Source: Proteus vulgaris
GTDB lineage: Bacteria; Pseudomonadota; Gammaproteobacteria; Enterobacterales; Enterobacteriaceae
Assembly: GCA_901472505.1 (NCBI GenBank)
Contig: LR590468.1
Location: 3,819,501-3,883,500, forward strand
Length of the DNA stretch: 64,000 nt
Direction of reading: 5' to 3'
Shown: positions 1 to 9,303 of the stretch, piece by piece
How the letters are laid out: each line of letters starts with the position of its first letter
Numbering within the stretch: the first letter of the stretch is position 1
Notes under the pieces: model-generated
Told to the model about the DNA's origin: nothing
The model's input: the letters and a program-made list of their open reading frames with translations, nothing else
Databases searched by the model: none
Made by a program: the position numbers and the translations under genes

Positions 1-115
1 TTTTTGGATTGGCTTTATTCTTGGCTTAACTGCATCTGCAATTATGATGGGTTCTCGCATTTGGTGGATCCAACGCCAATCTGATGAAGTGGTGTTATTA
101 CGCTCAGAGCGTTAA
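1..115 (+). CDS. mdtK: MdtK multidrug efflux MATE transporter, C-terminal fragment
   Basis: Only the last 37 codons are in the window, read from base 2 to a TAA at 113-115. The fragment starts FWIGFILGLTASAIMM and ends in a short basic tail. It matches my recollection of the E. coli MdtK (NorM, MATE family) C-terminus, which has GFWIGFIIGLTSAAIMM at the same distance from the stop. MATE proteins are inner-membrane Na+/H+-coupled drug antiporters, and the hydrophobic stretch is the end of the last membrane helix. In E. coli mdtK also lies just upstream of the tandem valV-valW tRNA genes, as here. The start lies outside the window. Confidence 0.85.
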   Translation, partial: FWIGFILGLTASAIMMGSRIWWIQRQSDEVVLLRSER

Positions 116-264
116 ACAAAACGGTTAATTTGGCAAGAGAATGACACAAATATCAACAAATAGCTTTAAATACGAGCAGTTGAATATAAATTTGTGTTTT
201 TCCTCTTGCCAGAATGGAATCATCTCGTTAATATTCGTCCCCGTTGTTACCCAGAATAGATATT

Positions 265-341
265 GCGTCCATAGCTCAGTTGGTTAGAGCACCACCTTGA
301 CATGGTGGGGGTCGGTGGTTCGAGTCCACTTGGACGCACCA
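265..341 (+). tRNA. valV: tRNA-Val (anticodon GAC), first copy
   Basis: A 77-base cloverleaf with acceptor stem GCGTCCA paired to TGGACGC and an encoded CCA end. The D arm is GCTCAGTTGGTTAGAGC, the anticodon stem-loop is centred on GAC at 299-301, and the T arm contains GGTTCGAGTCC. It resembles E. coli valV/valW. It is followed 28 bases later by an identical copy, so the two are probably processed from one transcript. Confidence 0.97.
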
Positions 342-369
342 TTTATTTTCAACAACATCTCAATACAGT

Positions 370-446
370 GCGTCCATAGCTCAGTTGGTTAGAGCACCAC
401 CTTGACATGGTGGGGGTCGGTGGTTCGAGTCCACTTGGACGCACCA
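370..446 (+). tRNA. valW: tRNA-Val (anticodon GAC), second copy
   Basis: Identical over all 77 bases, CCA included, to the tRNA at 265-341, giving a tandem tRNA-Val(GAC) pair like E. coli valV-valW. The spacer is short and carries no promoter that I can recognise, which fits co-transcription with the first copy. Confidence 0.97.
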
Positions 447-619
447 TTTCTCTATATTCCCTATTTTTTACTCATTTTACCTACCCTACAAAATAATTAA
501 TTCAACTTGCAAAAATTTATTGCGCAACAAAACGTTTAAAAAACAAGCAGTCAGTGCTGTATTTTGATCACATCACTTAAATTTACCTTTTTTCGATTTT
601 CTTCATAGAAATTAACCTC

Positions 620-656
620 TATAATACGCAACATAATTTTGTTGAAAGGTTTCAGC
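620..656 (+). promoter_or_regulatory. Candidate pykF promoter -10 and Cra (FruR) operator
   Basis: A TATAAT hexamer lies at 620-625 with no good -35. Just downstream, GTTGAAAGGTTTCAGC (641-656) matches the Cra consensus GCTGAAWCGWTTCAGC at 14 of 16 positions. Cra represses pykF in E. coli, so the site fits the downstream gene. The rest of the 447-908 gap shows no reading frame I would support. The transcript start and Cra binding are inferred. Confidence 0.5.
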
Positions 657-908
657 GTATTGATTTACGGGCATCTTTAGAAAACAGAACAAATGAATTG
701 TGATAGACTATAATGTAAGATGTCTACCAACCTTTGATACAAAATAGTGACAAGATTTTTATGATGTTGCTGAACTATTAACATGTTGCGCAACTTATCT
801 ATTCGCGATGAGTTGGTATATTCCGTTTTGTGCCATTGATACTGTTATAGGAAACAGCGACATTTATCCTTATTCATCCATTACAAGACAACCATTAAAT
901 AGACTGCC

Positions 909-2321
909 ATGAAAAAGACAAAAATTGTTTGCACCATCGGGCCAAAAACCGAATCTGAAGAAAAACTGAATCAATTACTGGACGCAGGCATGAATGTTAT
1001 GCGTCTAAACTTCTCTCACGGTGACTATGAAGAGCATGGCAACCGTATCAAAAATCTGCGTAATGTTTGTGCCAAAACAGGCAAAAAAGCGGCTATCTTA
1101 TTAGATACTAAAGGTCCTGAAATCCGTACCATCAAATTAGAAGGTGGCAACGATGTTTCTTTAGTTGCAGGTCAAACTTTTACTTTTACTACAGACAAAA
1201 CTGTTGTAGGTAACAAAGATCGCGTAGCTGTAACTTATGAAGGTTTCGCAAAAGACTTAACCGTAGGTAACACCGTCTTAGTTGATGATGGTCTTATCGG
1301 TATGAAAGTCACTAAAGTGACTGATACTGAAGTTGTTTGTGAAGTCTTAAACAACGGTGACTTAGGTGAAAATAAAGGTGTTAACTTACCAGGCGTTTCT
1401 ATCGGTTTACCTGCATTAGCAGAAAAAGATAAACAAGATCTTATCTTTGGTTGCGAACAAGGTGTTGACTTTGTTGCGGCCTCATTTATTCGTAAACGTT
1501 CTGATGTTGAAGAGATGCGTGCGCACTTAAATGCACACGGTGGCAAAAACATCATGATCATCTCAAAAATTGAGAACCAAGAAGGCTTAAATAATTTCGA
1601 TGAGATTTTAGAAGCCTCTGACGGTATTATGGTTGCTCGTGGTGACTTAGGGGTTGAAATCCCGGTTGAAGAAGTTATCTTTGCACAAAAAATGATGATC
1701 GAAAAATGTAACGCTGCGCGTAAAGTGGTTATCACTGCAACGCAAATGTTAGACTCAATGATCAAAAACCCACGCCCGACTCGTGCTGAAGCAGGTGACG
1801 TTGCGAATGCTATCTTAGATGGTACTGATGCTGTTATGTTGTCAGGTGAAAGTGCGAAAGGTAAATATCCTGTAGAAGCAGTATCTATCATGGCAACAAT
1901 CTGTGATCGTACAGATCGTATCATGCAATCTCGTCTTGATTACAAACAAACTGGCGCTAAATTACGCGTAACAGAAGCTGTTTGTCGTGGCGCTGTTGAA
2001 ATGGCTGAAAATTTAGATGCGCCTCTGATTGTTGTTGCTACTTTCGGTGGTAAATCGGCCCGTTCTATCCGTAAATATTTCCCAACAGCACCAATCTTAG
2101 CACTAACAAACAACGAAGAAACTGCACGTCAGTTGCTGTTAGTTAAAGGTGTTACCACTCAGTTAGTTAATGAAATCGCGTCTACTGATGACTTCTACCG
2201 TATTGGTAAAGAAGCTGCATTAGCAAGTGGTTTAGCTCACGCTGGCGAGCGCGTTGTTATGGTAACCGGTGCTCTAGTTGATAGTGGTACAACAAACACT
2301 TCATCTGTTCACGTTCTGTAA
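909..2321 (+). CDS. pykF: Pyruvate kinase I
   Basis: Converts phosphoenolpyruvate and ADP to pyruvate and ATP, the last step of glycolysis, in the cytosol. The protein has 470 residues, the usual length for the fructose-1,6-bisphosphate-activated PykF type. Visible are the N-terminal barrel start [10 protein letters not shown], the signature ISKIENQEG at about 218-226 with catalytic Lys220 and metal ligand Glu222, GDLGVEIP just after it, and the NPRPTRAE segment of the active-site barrel. The C-terminal allosteric domain is complete. It follows mdtK and the tRNA-Val pair and is closed by a strong terminator. In E. coli lpp comes next. Here gadC-gadB and an Ntn-hydrolase gene intervene. A candidate Cra site lies upstream. 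Confidence 0.98.
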   Translation: MKKTKIVCTIGPKTESEEKLNQLLDAGMNVMRLNFSHGDYEEHGNRIKNLRNVCAKTGKKAAILLDTKGPEIRTIKLEGGNDVSLVAGQTFTFTTDKTVVGNKDRVAVTYEGFAKDLTVGNTVLVDDGLIGMKVTKVTDTEVVCEVLNNGDLGENKGVNLPGVSIGLPALAEKDKQDLIFGCEQGVDFVAASFIRKRSDVEEMRAHLNAHGGKNIMIISKIENQEGLNNFDEILEASDGIMVARGDLGVEIPVEEVIFAQKMMIEKCNAARKVVITATQMLDSMIKNPRPTRAEAGDVANAILDGTDAVMLSGESAKGKYPVEAVSIMATICDRTDRIMQSRLDYKQTGAKLRVTEAVCRGAVEMAENLDAPLIVVATFGGKSARSIRKYFPTAPILALTNNEETARQLLLVKGVTTQLVNEIASTDDFYRIGKEAALASGLAHAGERVVMVTGALVDSGTTNTSSVHVL

Positions 2322-2341
2322 TTAATCGCTTTACAACTGAA

Positions 2342-2375
2342 AACACCACTTCACTATTTGAAGTGGTGTTTTTTT
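2342..2375 (+). terminator. pykF rho-independent terminator (probably bidirectional)
   Basis: An 11-bp perfect stem, AACACCACTTC at 2342-2352 with GAAGTGGTGTT at 2360-2370, a 7-base loop, then a T run. The opposite strand also has T's after the stem, so it may also stop gadC transcription arriving from the right. Confidence 0.9.
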
Positions 2376-2422
2376 AATGCATTATTGATTAATGGCAATT
2401 CCCTTTGCCTATTATTTTTTGG

Positions 2423-3979
2423 TTACACGTTATTCTTATCTGTCTCTTCCCTATTTTTTAATAATAAATAATGTGTTGCACGAGCACGAGGATGAATAAA
2501 AAAATGCCCTGCTGGTGCATTGTGACTTTTGATATGAACTAAAGATATATTGTTAGCTGGTTTACCTTGTTTAGAACGACACGCATAAACAATAAATGGT
2601 AAAGCAAAGATAATAAGAAAGCCGACTATCAGCAACGTAACGTAAGTTTCATCACTTTTTGAGTTCGGTAAAGAGCTTGGTGGGAAAAAAGAAACCACAA
2701 ACGCAATAATAGAGAGCAATAAACCCGCCATTGCAACAAGAAGTTTAACGTTTTTACCACCAGGAATACGAAACGCTCGCTTTTTATCGGCTTGTTTACA
2801 AGTAAGTTGCATATAACCTAAGAAAAGCATGAAATAACTACACAGATAAATAACGACCGTTAAGGCTAAAGCAATTAAGAACGACATATTACCGCCACCA
2901 CCGGTATTAGTCAGAATAATGATCGCAATACTTGTTATCAATAATTGAGAAATCACTAAAGCAACAGGTACCCCATTTTTATTCACCTTCGCTAACGACT
3001 TCGGTAAAATACCTTTTTCAGCAGCAACATACATACCTCGAGAAGGTCCTACAATCCAAGACGCTATCTCTGCTAATACCCCTAACAATAATAAAGCAGC
3101 AATAATCCTAACGGCCCAATCAAGTGTATTACTGAAGTGAGAGACTAAAACACTGAACGTTTGTACGACACCTGCTGATAAGTTAATTTCATTATTAGGT
3201 ATCACCGCAGCAACAGATAATCCCCCAATAGAACTTAAACAAATCGCCACTATCATTAGTAAGAACATGGCAATTGGATAATCTCGTCCCGGGTTTTTCA
3301 TCTCGTTAACATGGGTTGCTGAAGCTTCTACGCCCATATAGCTTAAAATGAACGCAACAAAAACAACTAATGTCCCTATTTGGGTAAAATCAGGGAAAAA
3401 AGTTTTTGTGCTTATTTCAATCGCTAATGGCGCTCCGCTCATCAAATAACTGACAGCTAAAATAATTAAAATTAAAGCAGGTAATAAAATGCCAGCAAAA
3501 AAACCAAGTTTGGCAATAGATGCCGTGTATTTGGTGCCGCCAAATTGGGTAAATGCTAATACCCAAAGAATGATTAAAGCTGCAACGGTTTTAATTACTG
3601 GATCGGTATTTAATTCAGGCCAATTAAGAATATAAGAAAGTGCACCTAATACGAAGTAAAGCATCGGAATAAACCCAATAGCAATTTGCAGATAACCAAA
3701 AGAAATAGCTGCAAATCCCCAACGCTCACCTAATGTATTTGATACCCAAGCGAATACCCCTCCTTCTTGCCAACCTTCTACTGTCGCCATTTCAGCTGCA
3801 CATAATGCAACAGGAATAAACCATAATAATCCACCTAAAAGTAAGAAGAAAACAAGACTAAAACCAGATGTTGCAAAAGTTGGATATTCATATACCGCCA
3901 TTACCATCGAAGCGGTAATAGCAAAAAAACCGACTAATGTAAGTTGTTTGGGTGCTGAGTTTGTTGATGATGTAACCAT
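2423..3979 (-). CDS. gadC: Glutamate:GABA antiporter GadC
   Basis: An inner-membrane antiporter of the APC superfamily that imports glutamate in exchange for GABA. With glutamate decarboxylase it consumes cytosolic protons at low pH. The 518-residue protein has about 12 hydrophobic segments and is nearly collinear with E. coli GadC (511 residues), including [20 protein letters not shown] at the start, the long conserved block [20 protein letters not shown], and the C-terminal plug with [10 protein letters not shown], which in E. coli closes the pore at neutral pH. A strong AGGAGG ribosome site precedes the ATG. It is the second gene of a leftward gadB-gadC operon, 102 bases after gadB, with a hairpin in the gap. 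Confidence 0.96.
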   Translation of the reverse strand: MVTSSTNSAPKQLTLVGFFAITASMVMAVYEYPTFATSGFSLVFFLLLGGLLWFIPVALCAAEMATVEGWQEGGVFAWVSNTLGERWGFAAISFGYLQIAIGFIPMLYFVLGALSYILNWPELNTDPVIKTVAALIILWVLAFTQFGGTKYTASIAKLGFFAGILLPALILIILAVSYLMSGAPLAIEISTKTFFPDFTQIGTLVVFVAFILSYMGVEASATHVNEMKNPGRDYPIAMFLLMIVAICLSSIGGLSVAAVIPNNEINLSAGVVQTFSVLVSHFSNTLDWAVRIIAALLLLGVLAEIASWIVGPSRGMYVAAEKGILPKSLAKVNKNGVPVALVISQLLITSIAIIILTNTGGGGNMSFLIALALTVVIYLCSYFMLFLGYMQLTCKQADKKRAFRIPGGKNVKLLVAMAGLLLSIIAFVVSFFPPSSLPNSKSDETYVTLLIVGFLIIFALPFIVYACRSKQGKPANNISLVHIKSHNAPAGHFFIHPRARATHYLLLKNREETDKNNV

Positions 3980-4036
3980 ACAATCCTCCTGAAATTTATT
4001 CAGAAAAATAATTACACTGTAATTATTATCTAGAAG

Positions 4037-4068
4037 GAGGTTGAGAATGGATAACGATCCTCAACCTC
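4037..4068 (-). other. Hairpin between gadB and gadC
   Basis: A 9-bp perfect inverted repeat, GAGGTTGAG at 4037-4045 and CTCAACCTC at 4060-4068, with a 14-base loop. No T run follows on the transcribed (minus) strand, so it is not a classical terminator. It could stabilise the gadB message or lower gadC expression. Its role is inferred from position alone. Confidence 0.5.
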
Positions 4069-4081
4069 AAAATGAACAGAA

Positions 4082-5473
4082 TTAACTATGGTTAAAACCA
4101 CTACCATCTTCTGCTGATAAAGGATTGCTTACCGGGTGTTTATCAAAGTATTCTAGCGTACGTTTGAAATCATCAATTAATAATGAGGCAAGATCTAGGC
4201 TGACACCATGACGAACTAAAATACGTTGGATCACTAAATCTTCACGATTGGCAGGCATGGAATAAGCAGGAACTTGCCAACCGCGACTACGTAATTTATC
4301 TGCAATATCGTATAAAGAATAAGTGACTTTAGCGTCTTTTTTTAGTTTCCATGCTAATGCTGGGATACCTTCTTTACAATCACCACTAAATATCATTTCA
4401 AAAGGACCTAACTTTTCAATTTCCCTTGCTAAATATTGTGCTGTTGAGTAGCAAGCGTTATGAATTTTTGTATAACCTTCTCGGCCTAAACGTAAGAAGT
4501 TATAGTATTGAGCAATAATTTGCCCGCCAGGGCGTGAGAAATTCAGCGCAAAAGTAGGCATGTTACCGCCTAAGTAGTTCACATTAAAGATAAGCTCTTC
4601 AGGCAGATCTTTTGCTTCACGCCAAACAACCCAACCTGCACCTAATGGCGCCAAACCAAATTTATGCCCTGAAGCATTAATAGATTTTACTCGTGGTAAA
4701 CGGAAATCCCATTCAATATCGGGTGCACAAAAAGGAGCCAAAAAGCCACCACTTGCGCCATCAACGTGAATTGGTATATCTAAACCTGTTTCTTTTTGCA
4801 GTTTATCTAATGCGTCATGAACCGCTTTAACAGGCTCATAGGTACAGGTAAAAGTAACTCCTAAAGTTGGTACAACCCCAATAGTATTTTCATCCACACG
4901 TTTAATGACCTCTTCTGGACTCATCATTAAACGATCTCCCTCTAAAGGGATCTCTCTTAATTCCACATCAAAATAACGAGCGAATTTATGCCAACAAATT
5001 TGAACAGGACCACAAATCAAGTTCGGTTTATCTGTTGGTTTTCCTTGTGCAATACGTTTTTTACGCCATTGCCATTTTAATGCTAGACCACCTAACATTG
5101 CAGCTTCTGATGAACCAATAGTAGAACAACCTAGCGTATTTAATGCATCAGGCGAAGACCACAAATCAGCTAACATATGAACACAACGATTTTCAATTTC
5201 AGCTGTTTGCGGATATTCATCTTTATCTATCATATTTTTATCAATAGAAAGATCCATTAAATCGCGTATTTCATCGTCAACCCAAGTTTGGCAAAATGTC
5301 GCTAAATTTTGTCTTGAGTTGCCATCTAACATTAATTCATCACGGACAGCATTAAAAACGTTACGTGGATTATTTTCTTTCTGCGGGATTTTTGTTTTAG
5401 GTAAGGATTGAGAAAGGTTGAGAGATGCATATATATCATCTAGTTCATTATAATTTGATGATTTGTTTTTCAT
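4082..5473 (-). CDS. gadB: Glutamate decarboxylase (PLP-dependent)
   Basis: Decarboxylates L-glutamate to GABA, using up a proton. This is the enzyme half of the glutamate-dependent acid-resistance system. At 463 residues it is close to the 466 of E. coli GadA/GadB. The pyridoxal-phosphate site is in [14 protein letters not shown], with Lys271 expected to form the Schiff base, and HVDGASGGF carries the cofactor aspartate. The penultimate residue is a histidine (ends FNHS), matching the C-terminal His that autoinhibits E. coli GadB at neutral pH. Translation starts 11 bases after a GTAGGG site. It heads the gadB-gadC operon and is divergent from an Ntn hydrolase. GadA and GadB cannot be told apart by sequence, and the symbol follows the operon arrangement. 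Confidence 0.96.
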   Translation of the reverse strand: MKNKSSNYNELDDIYASLNLSQSLPKTKIPQKENNPRNVFNAVRDELMLDGNSRQNLATFCQTWVDDEIRDLMDLSIDKNMIDKDEYPQTAEIENRCVHMLADLWSSPDALNTLGCSTIGSSEAAMLGGLALKWQWRKKRIAQGKPTDKPNLICGPVQICWHKFARYFDVELREIPLEGDRLMMSPEEVIKRVDENTIGVVPTLGVTFTCTYEPVKAVHDALDKLQKETGLDIPIHVDGASGGFLAPFCAPDIEWDFRLPRVKSINASGHKFGLAPLGAGWVVWREAKDLPEELIFNVNYLGGNMPTFALNFSRPGGQIIAQYYNFLRLGREGYTKIHNACYSTAQYLAREIEKLGPFEMIFSGDCKEGIPALAWKLKKDAKVTYSLYDIADKLRSRGWQVPAYSMPANREDLVIQRILVRHGVSLDLASLLIDDFKRTLEYFDKHPVSNPLSAEDGSGFNHS

Positions 5474-5929
5474 ATTAATACCCTACTAAAATAAATATAA
5501 TAAGAAATGAATAGGTGTAACGCTTATTTATTAAAGATAGTCAACAATATAAAAAGTGAGAAATGAAATTCAAATTTAATTTTAGATCTGATAATTCACA
5601 TGATACTTTGTTTCAATTTAAATCATTTTTTGGTACAATATGTTACCATAATGAAAATTATTGATATTAAAAATCAACACAAAAACACTTCATTATCATA
5701 AAAAAAACATTTACATAATAAAAAAACTCACCTTACTGAGCCAAAAAGATTCATTTTGTATTTACCTATTTTTCCTAAGATATTGATGTTTGGTTAAATA
5801 TAAAAGTGACAATATATTAAAAAAATATTTTATGGAAATGGCTGTAATCAATAATCTGTATTATAACTGTATTTATACATGGATCTCATTTGTATCATAC
5901 ATACTGAATTAATTTATTAGGAATAAACT
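5474..5929. other. AT-rich divergent intergenic region (gadB / Ntn hydrolase)
   Basis: 456 bases without a supported gene between two divergent starts. It is very AT-rich with many A- and T-tracts, the kind of DNA bound by H-NS in enterics. That makes silencing of an acquired acid-stress island plausible but unproven. I see no clear palindromic operator. The rightward gene has AGGAAT about 8 bases before its ATG. Confidence 0.6.
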
Positions 5930-6988
5930 ATGCCAGAAAATAACATTGATAATCGAGTATTCGCTTGTACCACGCTCGCGATTAAAGATAAGAAAAATCG
6001 CATTTATCACGGTAGAACAATGGAGTTTTCAGCAGATAAACCTGCTTCAATATTTGCATATTATCCTAAAGCTCACACATTCCAACAAAATGCCCCTGAT
6101 GGTACACCAGGATTAAAATATGCCGTCAAATACCCTTTTATCGCCATTACAGCACCAATTAATTTAGAAGGAACAAAAGACGTGCTTGAGGGAGTCAATA
6201 CACAAGGGCTCTCTTTTAGCTTGAATATGCTTCCTGATTCAAAGCTAGATGATATTCCTCCGCAAGATTACGCAACGTCCGTACCTATTGCGGCAATCGG
6301 TGAATGGGCTTTAGCACAATATGCAACCGTTGAAGAGTTAAGACAAGCCATTCCGAAAACAGCTTTTTGGTCACAAAAACTATTACTTTTACGCAATTTG
6401 CCCAGCCCTTTCCATTACGCTTTTTATGATAAAACGGGAGCGTGCATTGTTGTTGAGATTTCAGAAGGCACATTGCATATTTATGATAATCCAACTTATT
6501 GCATGACCAATGGTCCAATATTTCCATGGCATCTTACTAACTTAAATAATTATACTCACCTTTCTAATGTTAATATTTCCACCAACACATTGGGAAATAT
6601 AAAGGTCAAACAACCAGATAGTGGGATTGCTTTAGCTTCCTTACCAAGCTCTGATACTTCTGTCGATAGATTTATTCGTGCGGTTTACTATACAACATAT
6701 TATCACCAAGTTGCTGATCCAGACACACAACTTGTTGAATTAGCTCATATCATGAACCGTTTCGATCGCCCTAAAAATTCCACAATCGATCCATTACTAG
6801 GCCATGACACGTTGAAAGCGCTTCATACCAGTGAATTTTCAGTGTGGACAACGCTCACCGATTTAGAACGAGGAATACTCTTTTTTAGAGGGTATAACAA
6901 TCTCAACTTCCGAAAATTTACGCTTGAAGCATTTAAAAATGAAGCAGAGCCCGTTTTCATAAAAGTAAATTTAGAAGGTGATTTATAG
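5930..6988 (+). CDS. Linear amide C-N hydrolase (bile salt hydrolase / penicillin V acylase family, Ntn fold)
   Basis: A 352-residue member of the choloylglycine-hydrolase family, whose members cleave amide bonds of conjugated bile salts, penicillin V or N-acyl homoserine lactones. The expected active-site set can be placed: nucleophile Cys13 (in FACTTLAI), Arg29 in HGRTMEF, Asn90 in GVNTQGL, Asn194 in MTNGPIFPWHLTNL, and Arg246 in DRFIR. The usual Asp after the Arg is Glu32. Ntn enzymes need a free N-terminal Cys, so the first 12 residues must be removed. They do not look like a signal peptide, so a short autocleaved propeptide and a cytosolic location are likely. The substrate cannot be read from sequence. 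Its position, divergent from gadBC, suggests a gut or acid-stress role. Confidence 0.85.
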   Translation: MPENNIDNRVFACTTLAIKDKKNRIYHGRTMEFSADKPASIFAYYPKAHTFQQNAPDGTPGLKYAVKYPFIAITAPINLEGTKDVLEGVNTQGLSFSLNMLPDSKLDDIPPQDYATSVPIAAIGEWALAQYATVEELRQAIPKTAFWSQKLLLLRNLPSPFHYAFYDKTGACIVVEISEGTLHIYDNPTYCMTNGPIFPWHLTNLNNYTHLSNVNISTNTLGNIKVKQPDSGIALASLPSSDTSVDRFIRAVYYTTYYHQVADPDTQLVELAHIMNRFDRPKNSTIDPLLGHDTLKALHTSEFSVWTTLTDLERGILFFRGYNNLNFRKFTLEAFKNEAEPVFIKVNLEGDL

Positions 6989-7253
6989 CTATAAACATGA
7001 GCAAGAATAAAACAGTACAGATAAAATGTTTTTCTATCAGACTTTTATGAATAAAAATCTTTTGTGAAATAACACGCATTTTTTGTACTGAATATTTGCC
7101 TTTTAGGTGTTATTTTTTCTATTGTTCAGTTAATGAGTAAGTAGAGTATGGTAAATAAATCCAGCATTTTCTTATATCTGTGCCATACTTATTAATGGCT
7201 TCATATAAATGCTACTTGTTCCTTTACACAAATTAATAATAGAGGTTGTAACT

Positions 7254-7493
7254 ATGAAAGCGAAACTTGTACTAGGTGCAGTAATTCTGGCTTCAGGCTT
7301 ATTAGCAGGTTGTTCTTCTAGTAATAATGCACAGTTAGATCAAATCTCTTCTGATGTAAGTAGCCTGAATTCTCAAGTTCAACAACTAAGTAGTGATGTA
7401 CAATCTGCTCGTGCTGAAGCGAAATCAGCTTACGACGAAGCAGCTCGTGCAAATCAGCGTTTAGATAACCAAGTTACTACTTATAAAAAGTAA
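7254..7493 (+). CDS. lpp: Major outer membrane lipoprotein Lpp (Braun lipoprotein)
   Basis: Ties the outer membrane to peptidoglycan. The ATG at 7254 is chosen over an in-frame ATG at 7209 because AGAGG at 7241-7245 is well spaced to it and because it gives a 79-residue protein like E. coli Lpp (78). The lipobox LLAGC puts the lipidated Cys at residue 20. The mature part is a heptad-repeat coiled coil ([19 protein letters not shown]) ending in YKK, whose last Lys is the one normally linked to meso-diaminopimelate by an L,D-transpeptidase. A family member of that transpeptidase, ldtE, is the next conserved gene. A weak TATAAA at 7204-7209 would give a leader of about 38 bases, the E. coli length. 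Confidence 0.97.
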   Translation: MKAKLVLGAVILASGLLAGCSSSNNAQLDQISSDVSSLNSQVQQLSSDVQSARAEAKSAYDEAARANQRLDNQVTTYKK

Positions 7494-7546
7494 GTTGACT
7501 CACCACCAGCCTATAAGCTAAAACGCTTTAGGTCAGCATTAATAGC

Positions 7547-7580
7547 AAAGCCCTAACATTATGTTAGGGCTTTGGTTTTT
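7547..7580 (+). terminator. lpp rho-independent terminator
   Basis: An 11-bp perfect stem, AAAGCCCTAAC (7547-7557) with GTTAGGGCTTT (7563-7573), a 5-base loop, then GG and five T's. The leftward orphan gene ends 6 bases further on, so the hairpin may serve both directions. Confidence 0.92.
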
Positions 7581-7586
7581 ATAAGG

Positions 7587-8114
7587 TTATTGCTTATTGG
7601 TAAATTTATCGGTATTAAGGGCTTTTATATGAGCAATTAAATTATAATTCGTTGCTAGGCTTGAGCCAACTTTGATATTTTTATTAGCTTGAATAAATAA
7701 TTCCTTAAATGTATCTATAATTTTATTAACATATTTTTTTTGAGCTAATGTCAGCACAGTATAATCCATACCACTTATTTTTTTGAGTTCATTTTCTAGG
7801 ATATTAAACAGCTCTGTCACTGATTTTGAAGATTTTGTGTAGGATATTCTAGAACTAGCCATATCCGGCAAAGCCTCTATTTCAATTAACTCATATTCCC
7901 TAGTTCCCTCTTTGGGAATGAATCGTTGAAGGATCTCATCGCACATTGATTGAATATTTTTACTTTTTAGCTTTTCATCTCCAATTAAAAACGCTTTACA
8001 GCTATTTTTCACCTGAGATAAATTATTAAATAGTCCACTTAAACCATCTCCAATGCTAGGAGTGATATTACGATTTTCTTTTATTATGTGTTCATTATTA
8101 ACTGAAACTTTCAT
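7587..8114 (-). CDS. Orphan hypothetical protein, 175 aa
   Basis: I do not recognise this protein. It is soluble in character, with no signal peptide and no membrane segment. The N-terminal third is rich in Asn, Ile and Ser, followed by predicted helices (VTELFNILENELKKI, KYVNKIIDTFKELFI). There are two cysteines and no obvious catalytic motif. A very good ribosome site (AAGGGAG, 6 bases before the ATG) and a frame that is open from start to stop argue that it is a real gene. It sits alone between lpp and ldtE, which are adjacent in E. coli, so it looks like an acquired single gene. A secreted effector or phage-derived moron would fit the context, but nothing in the sequence proves either. 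Confidence 0.75.
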   Translation of the reverse strand: MKVSVNNEHIIKENRNITPSIGDGLSGLFNNLSQVKNSCKAFLIGDEKLKSKNIQSMCDEILQRFIPKEGTREYELIEIEALPDMASSRISYTKSSKSVTELFNILENELKKISGMDYTVLTLAQKKYVNKIIDTFKELFIQANKNIKVGSSLATNYNLIAHIKALNTDKFTNKQ

Positions 8115-8211
8115 TAAACTCCCTTATTATCAATAGAAAACATTTTGATGGTAAGGTATTTTTAGCACTATTGATTTTATAAAGAAGTCTTTTTTTATTT
8201 TTTTGAAACCT

Positions 8212-8248
8212 AAAACAAAACAGCCGCCTAAAGCACCTGTTTTGTTTT
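8212..8248 (-). terminator. Terminator-like hairpin downstream of ldtE
   Basis: AAAACAAAACAG (8212-8223) pairs perfectly with CTGTTTTGTTTT (8237-8248). On the minus strand it follows the ldtE stop. T's are part of the 3' arm and only a short run is left after it, so efficiency is uncertain. It may instead, or also, act on the plus strand. Confidence 0.6.
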
Positions 8249-8269
8249 TAATAGTATCATCCTCACTGA

Positions 8270-9187
8270 CTAGTAAGCAGTAACCTCTACCGGAATACCC
8301 GAGCGTCGAATAAGCTCTGCATCAGCTTTATCTTTATTAACCTTGCCACTCTCATACCAAGCATTAAATTGCTTTGTGAATGTAAGAGGCATGGTTTGCG
8401 GATCGTCATCTTCATTACGTGATAGTGGCTGATGAACTTCAATAAACTGTCTACCGTCTGCGGTTTCAGTAAATTTAATCGGTTTATTGATAACCTGGAC
8501 TCGACTCCCTTTAGGTACCACGTTAAATAAGGTCTCAATATCATTTGGGCGTAAACGGATACAGCCTGAGCTCACTCTTAAACCAATACCAAAATCAGCG
8601 TTAGTTCCATGAATAAGGTATTCGCCTCGACTATGCGCCAACCTTAATGCATAAGCCCCCATAGGGTTTTCAGGACCAGCAGGAACAACAGCAGGCAATG
8701 TTATCCCTTTTGCCGCATAATTTTTACGAATATTAGCCGTTGGTGTCCAAGTGGGATCTTTAATTAATTGAGAAATCGATGTCACCATCTCAGGTGTTTC
8801 TCGCCCTAATTGGCCAATTCCAATCGGGTAAACATCAACGGTTCCACCCTCTTTTGGATAATAATAAAGGCGCAGTTCAGCAAGATTAATAACAATGCCT
8901 TTATGTATGGTATCAGGCAAAATCATCTGCAATGGGATTGTTAAGGTTTTACCTGCATCAGGCAAAAGAGGATCAATACCAGGATTCGCTTCCATCATAT
9001 TGAGCAATCCCACTTGGTATTCGGACGCAATAGCCTCTAATGAGCGTTTATCATCGGGAACTATATATGAAAAATTTTCACCAATAATACGCTGGCCATC
9101 AGCAGGTAGTAGATATTCTGTCGCATAAGATAAGTGACTACTCATCCCTAGTAGCGATGCACCCAAGAAAGTTAACCATTTTTTCAT
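8270..9187 (-). CDS. ldtE: L,D-transpeptidase (LdtE/YnhG family)
   Basis: A periplasmic enzyme that cross-links meso-DAP residues (3-3 links) in peptidoglycan, or in paralogues attaches Lpp. The 305 residues open with a signal peptide that would be cut near SYA|TE (about 22), followed by a LysM-like region (YIVPDDKRSLEAIASEYQVG) and a YkuD domain with the motif HGTNADFGIGLRVSSGCIRL. His193 and Cys209 are the catalytic pair. Position next to sufE matches E. coli ynhG/ldtE, which is the basis for the symbol. An Lpp-anchoring activity cannot be excluded from sequence. Confidence 0.92.
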   Translation of the reverse strand: MKKWLTFLGASLLGMSSHLSYATEYLLPADGQRIIGENFSYIVPDDKRSLEAIASEYQVGLLNMMEANPGIDPLLPDAGKTLTIPLQMILPDTIHKGIVINLAELRLYYYPKEGGTVDVYPIGIGQLGRETPEMVTSISQLIKDPTWTPTANIRKNYAAKGITLPAVVPAGPENPMGAYALRLAHSRGEYLIHGTNADFGIGLRVSSGCIRLRPNDIETLFNVVPKGSRVQVINKPIKFTETADGRQFIEVHQPLSRNEDDDPQTMPLTFTKQFNAWYESGKVNKDKADAELIRRSGIPVEVTAY

Positions 9188-9303
9188 CGTTTATCCCGTG
9201 TGTTATAAATAAAATAAACTGACTATTATGATGATAACATTATCATTGTTATGTTATTCATATATCAGTCAGTTTAGATCATTAATCAGGATCCAGGTAA
9301 TAT

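Noticed and set aside
1235..1924. 229-residue frame on the minus strand inside pykF
   Set aside because: It lies wholly within a certain gene, has no family resemblance and no ribosome site, so it is a composition artefact.
9220..9260. Fur-like palindrome TGATAACATTATCA upstream of ldtE
   Set aside because: It is one base short of the Fur spacing, and ldtE has no known iron link. Too weak to list.
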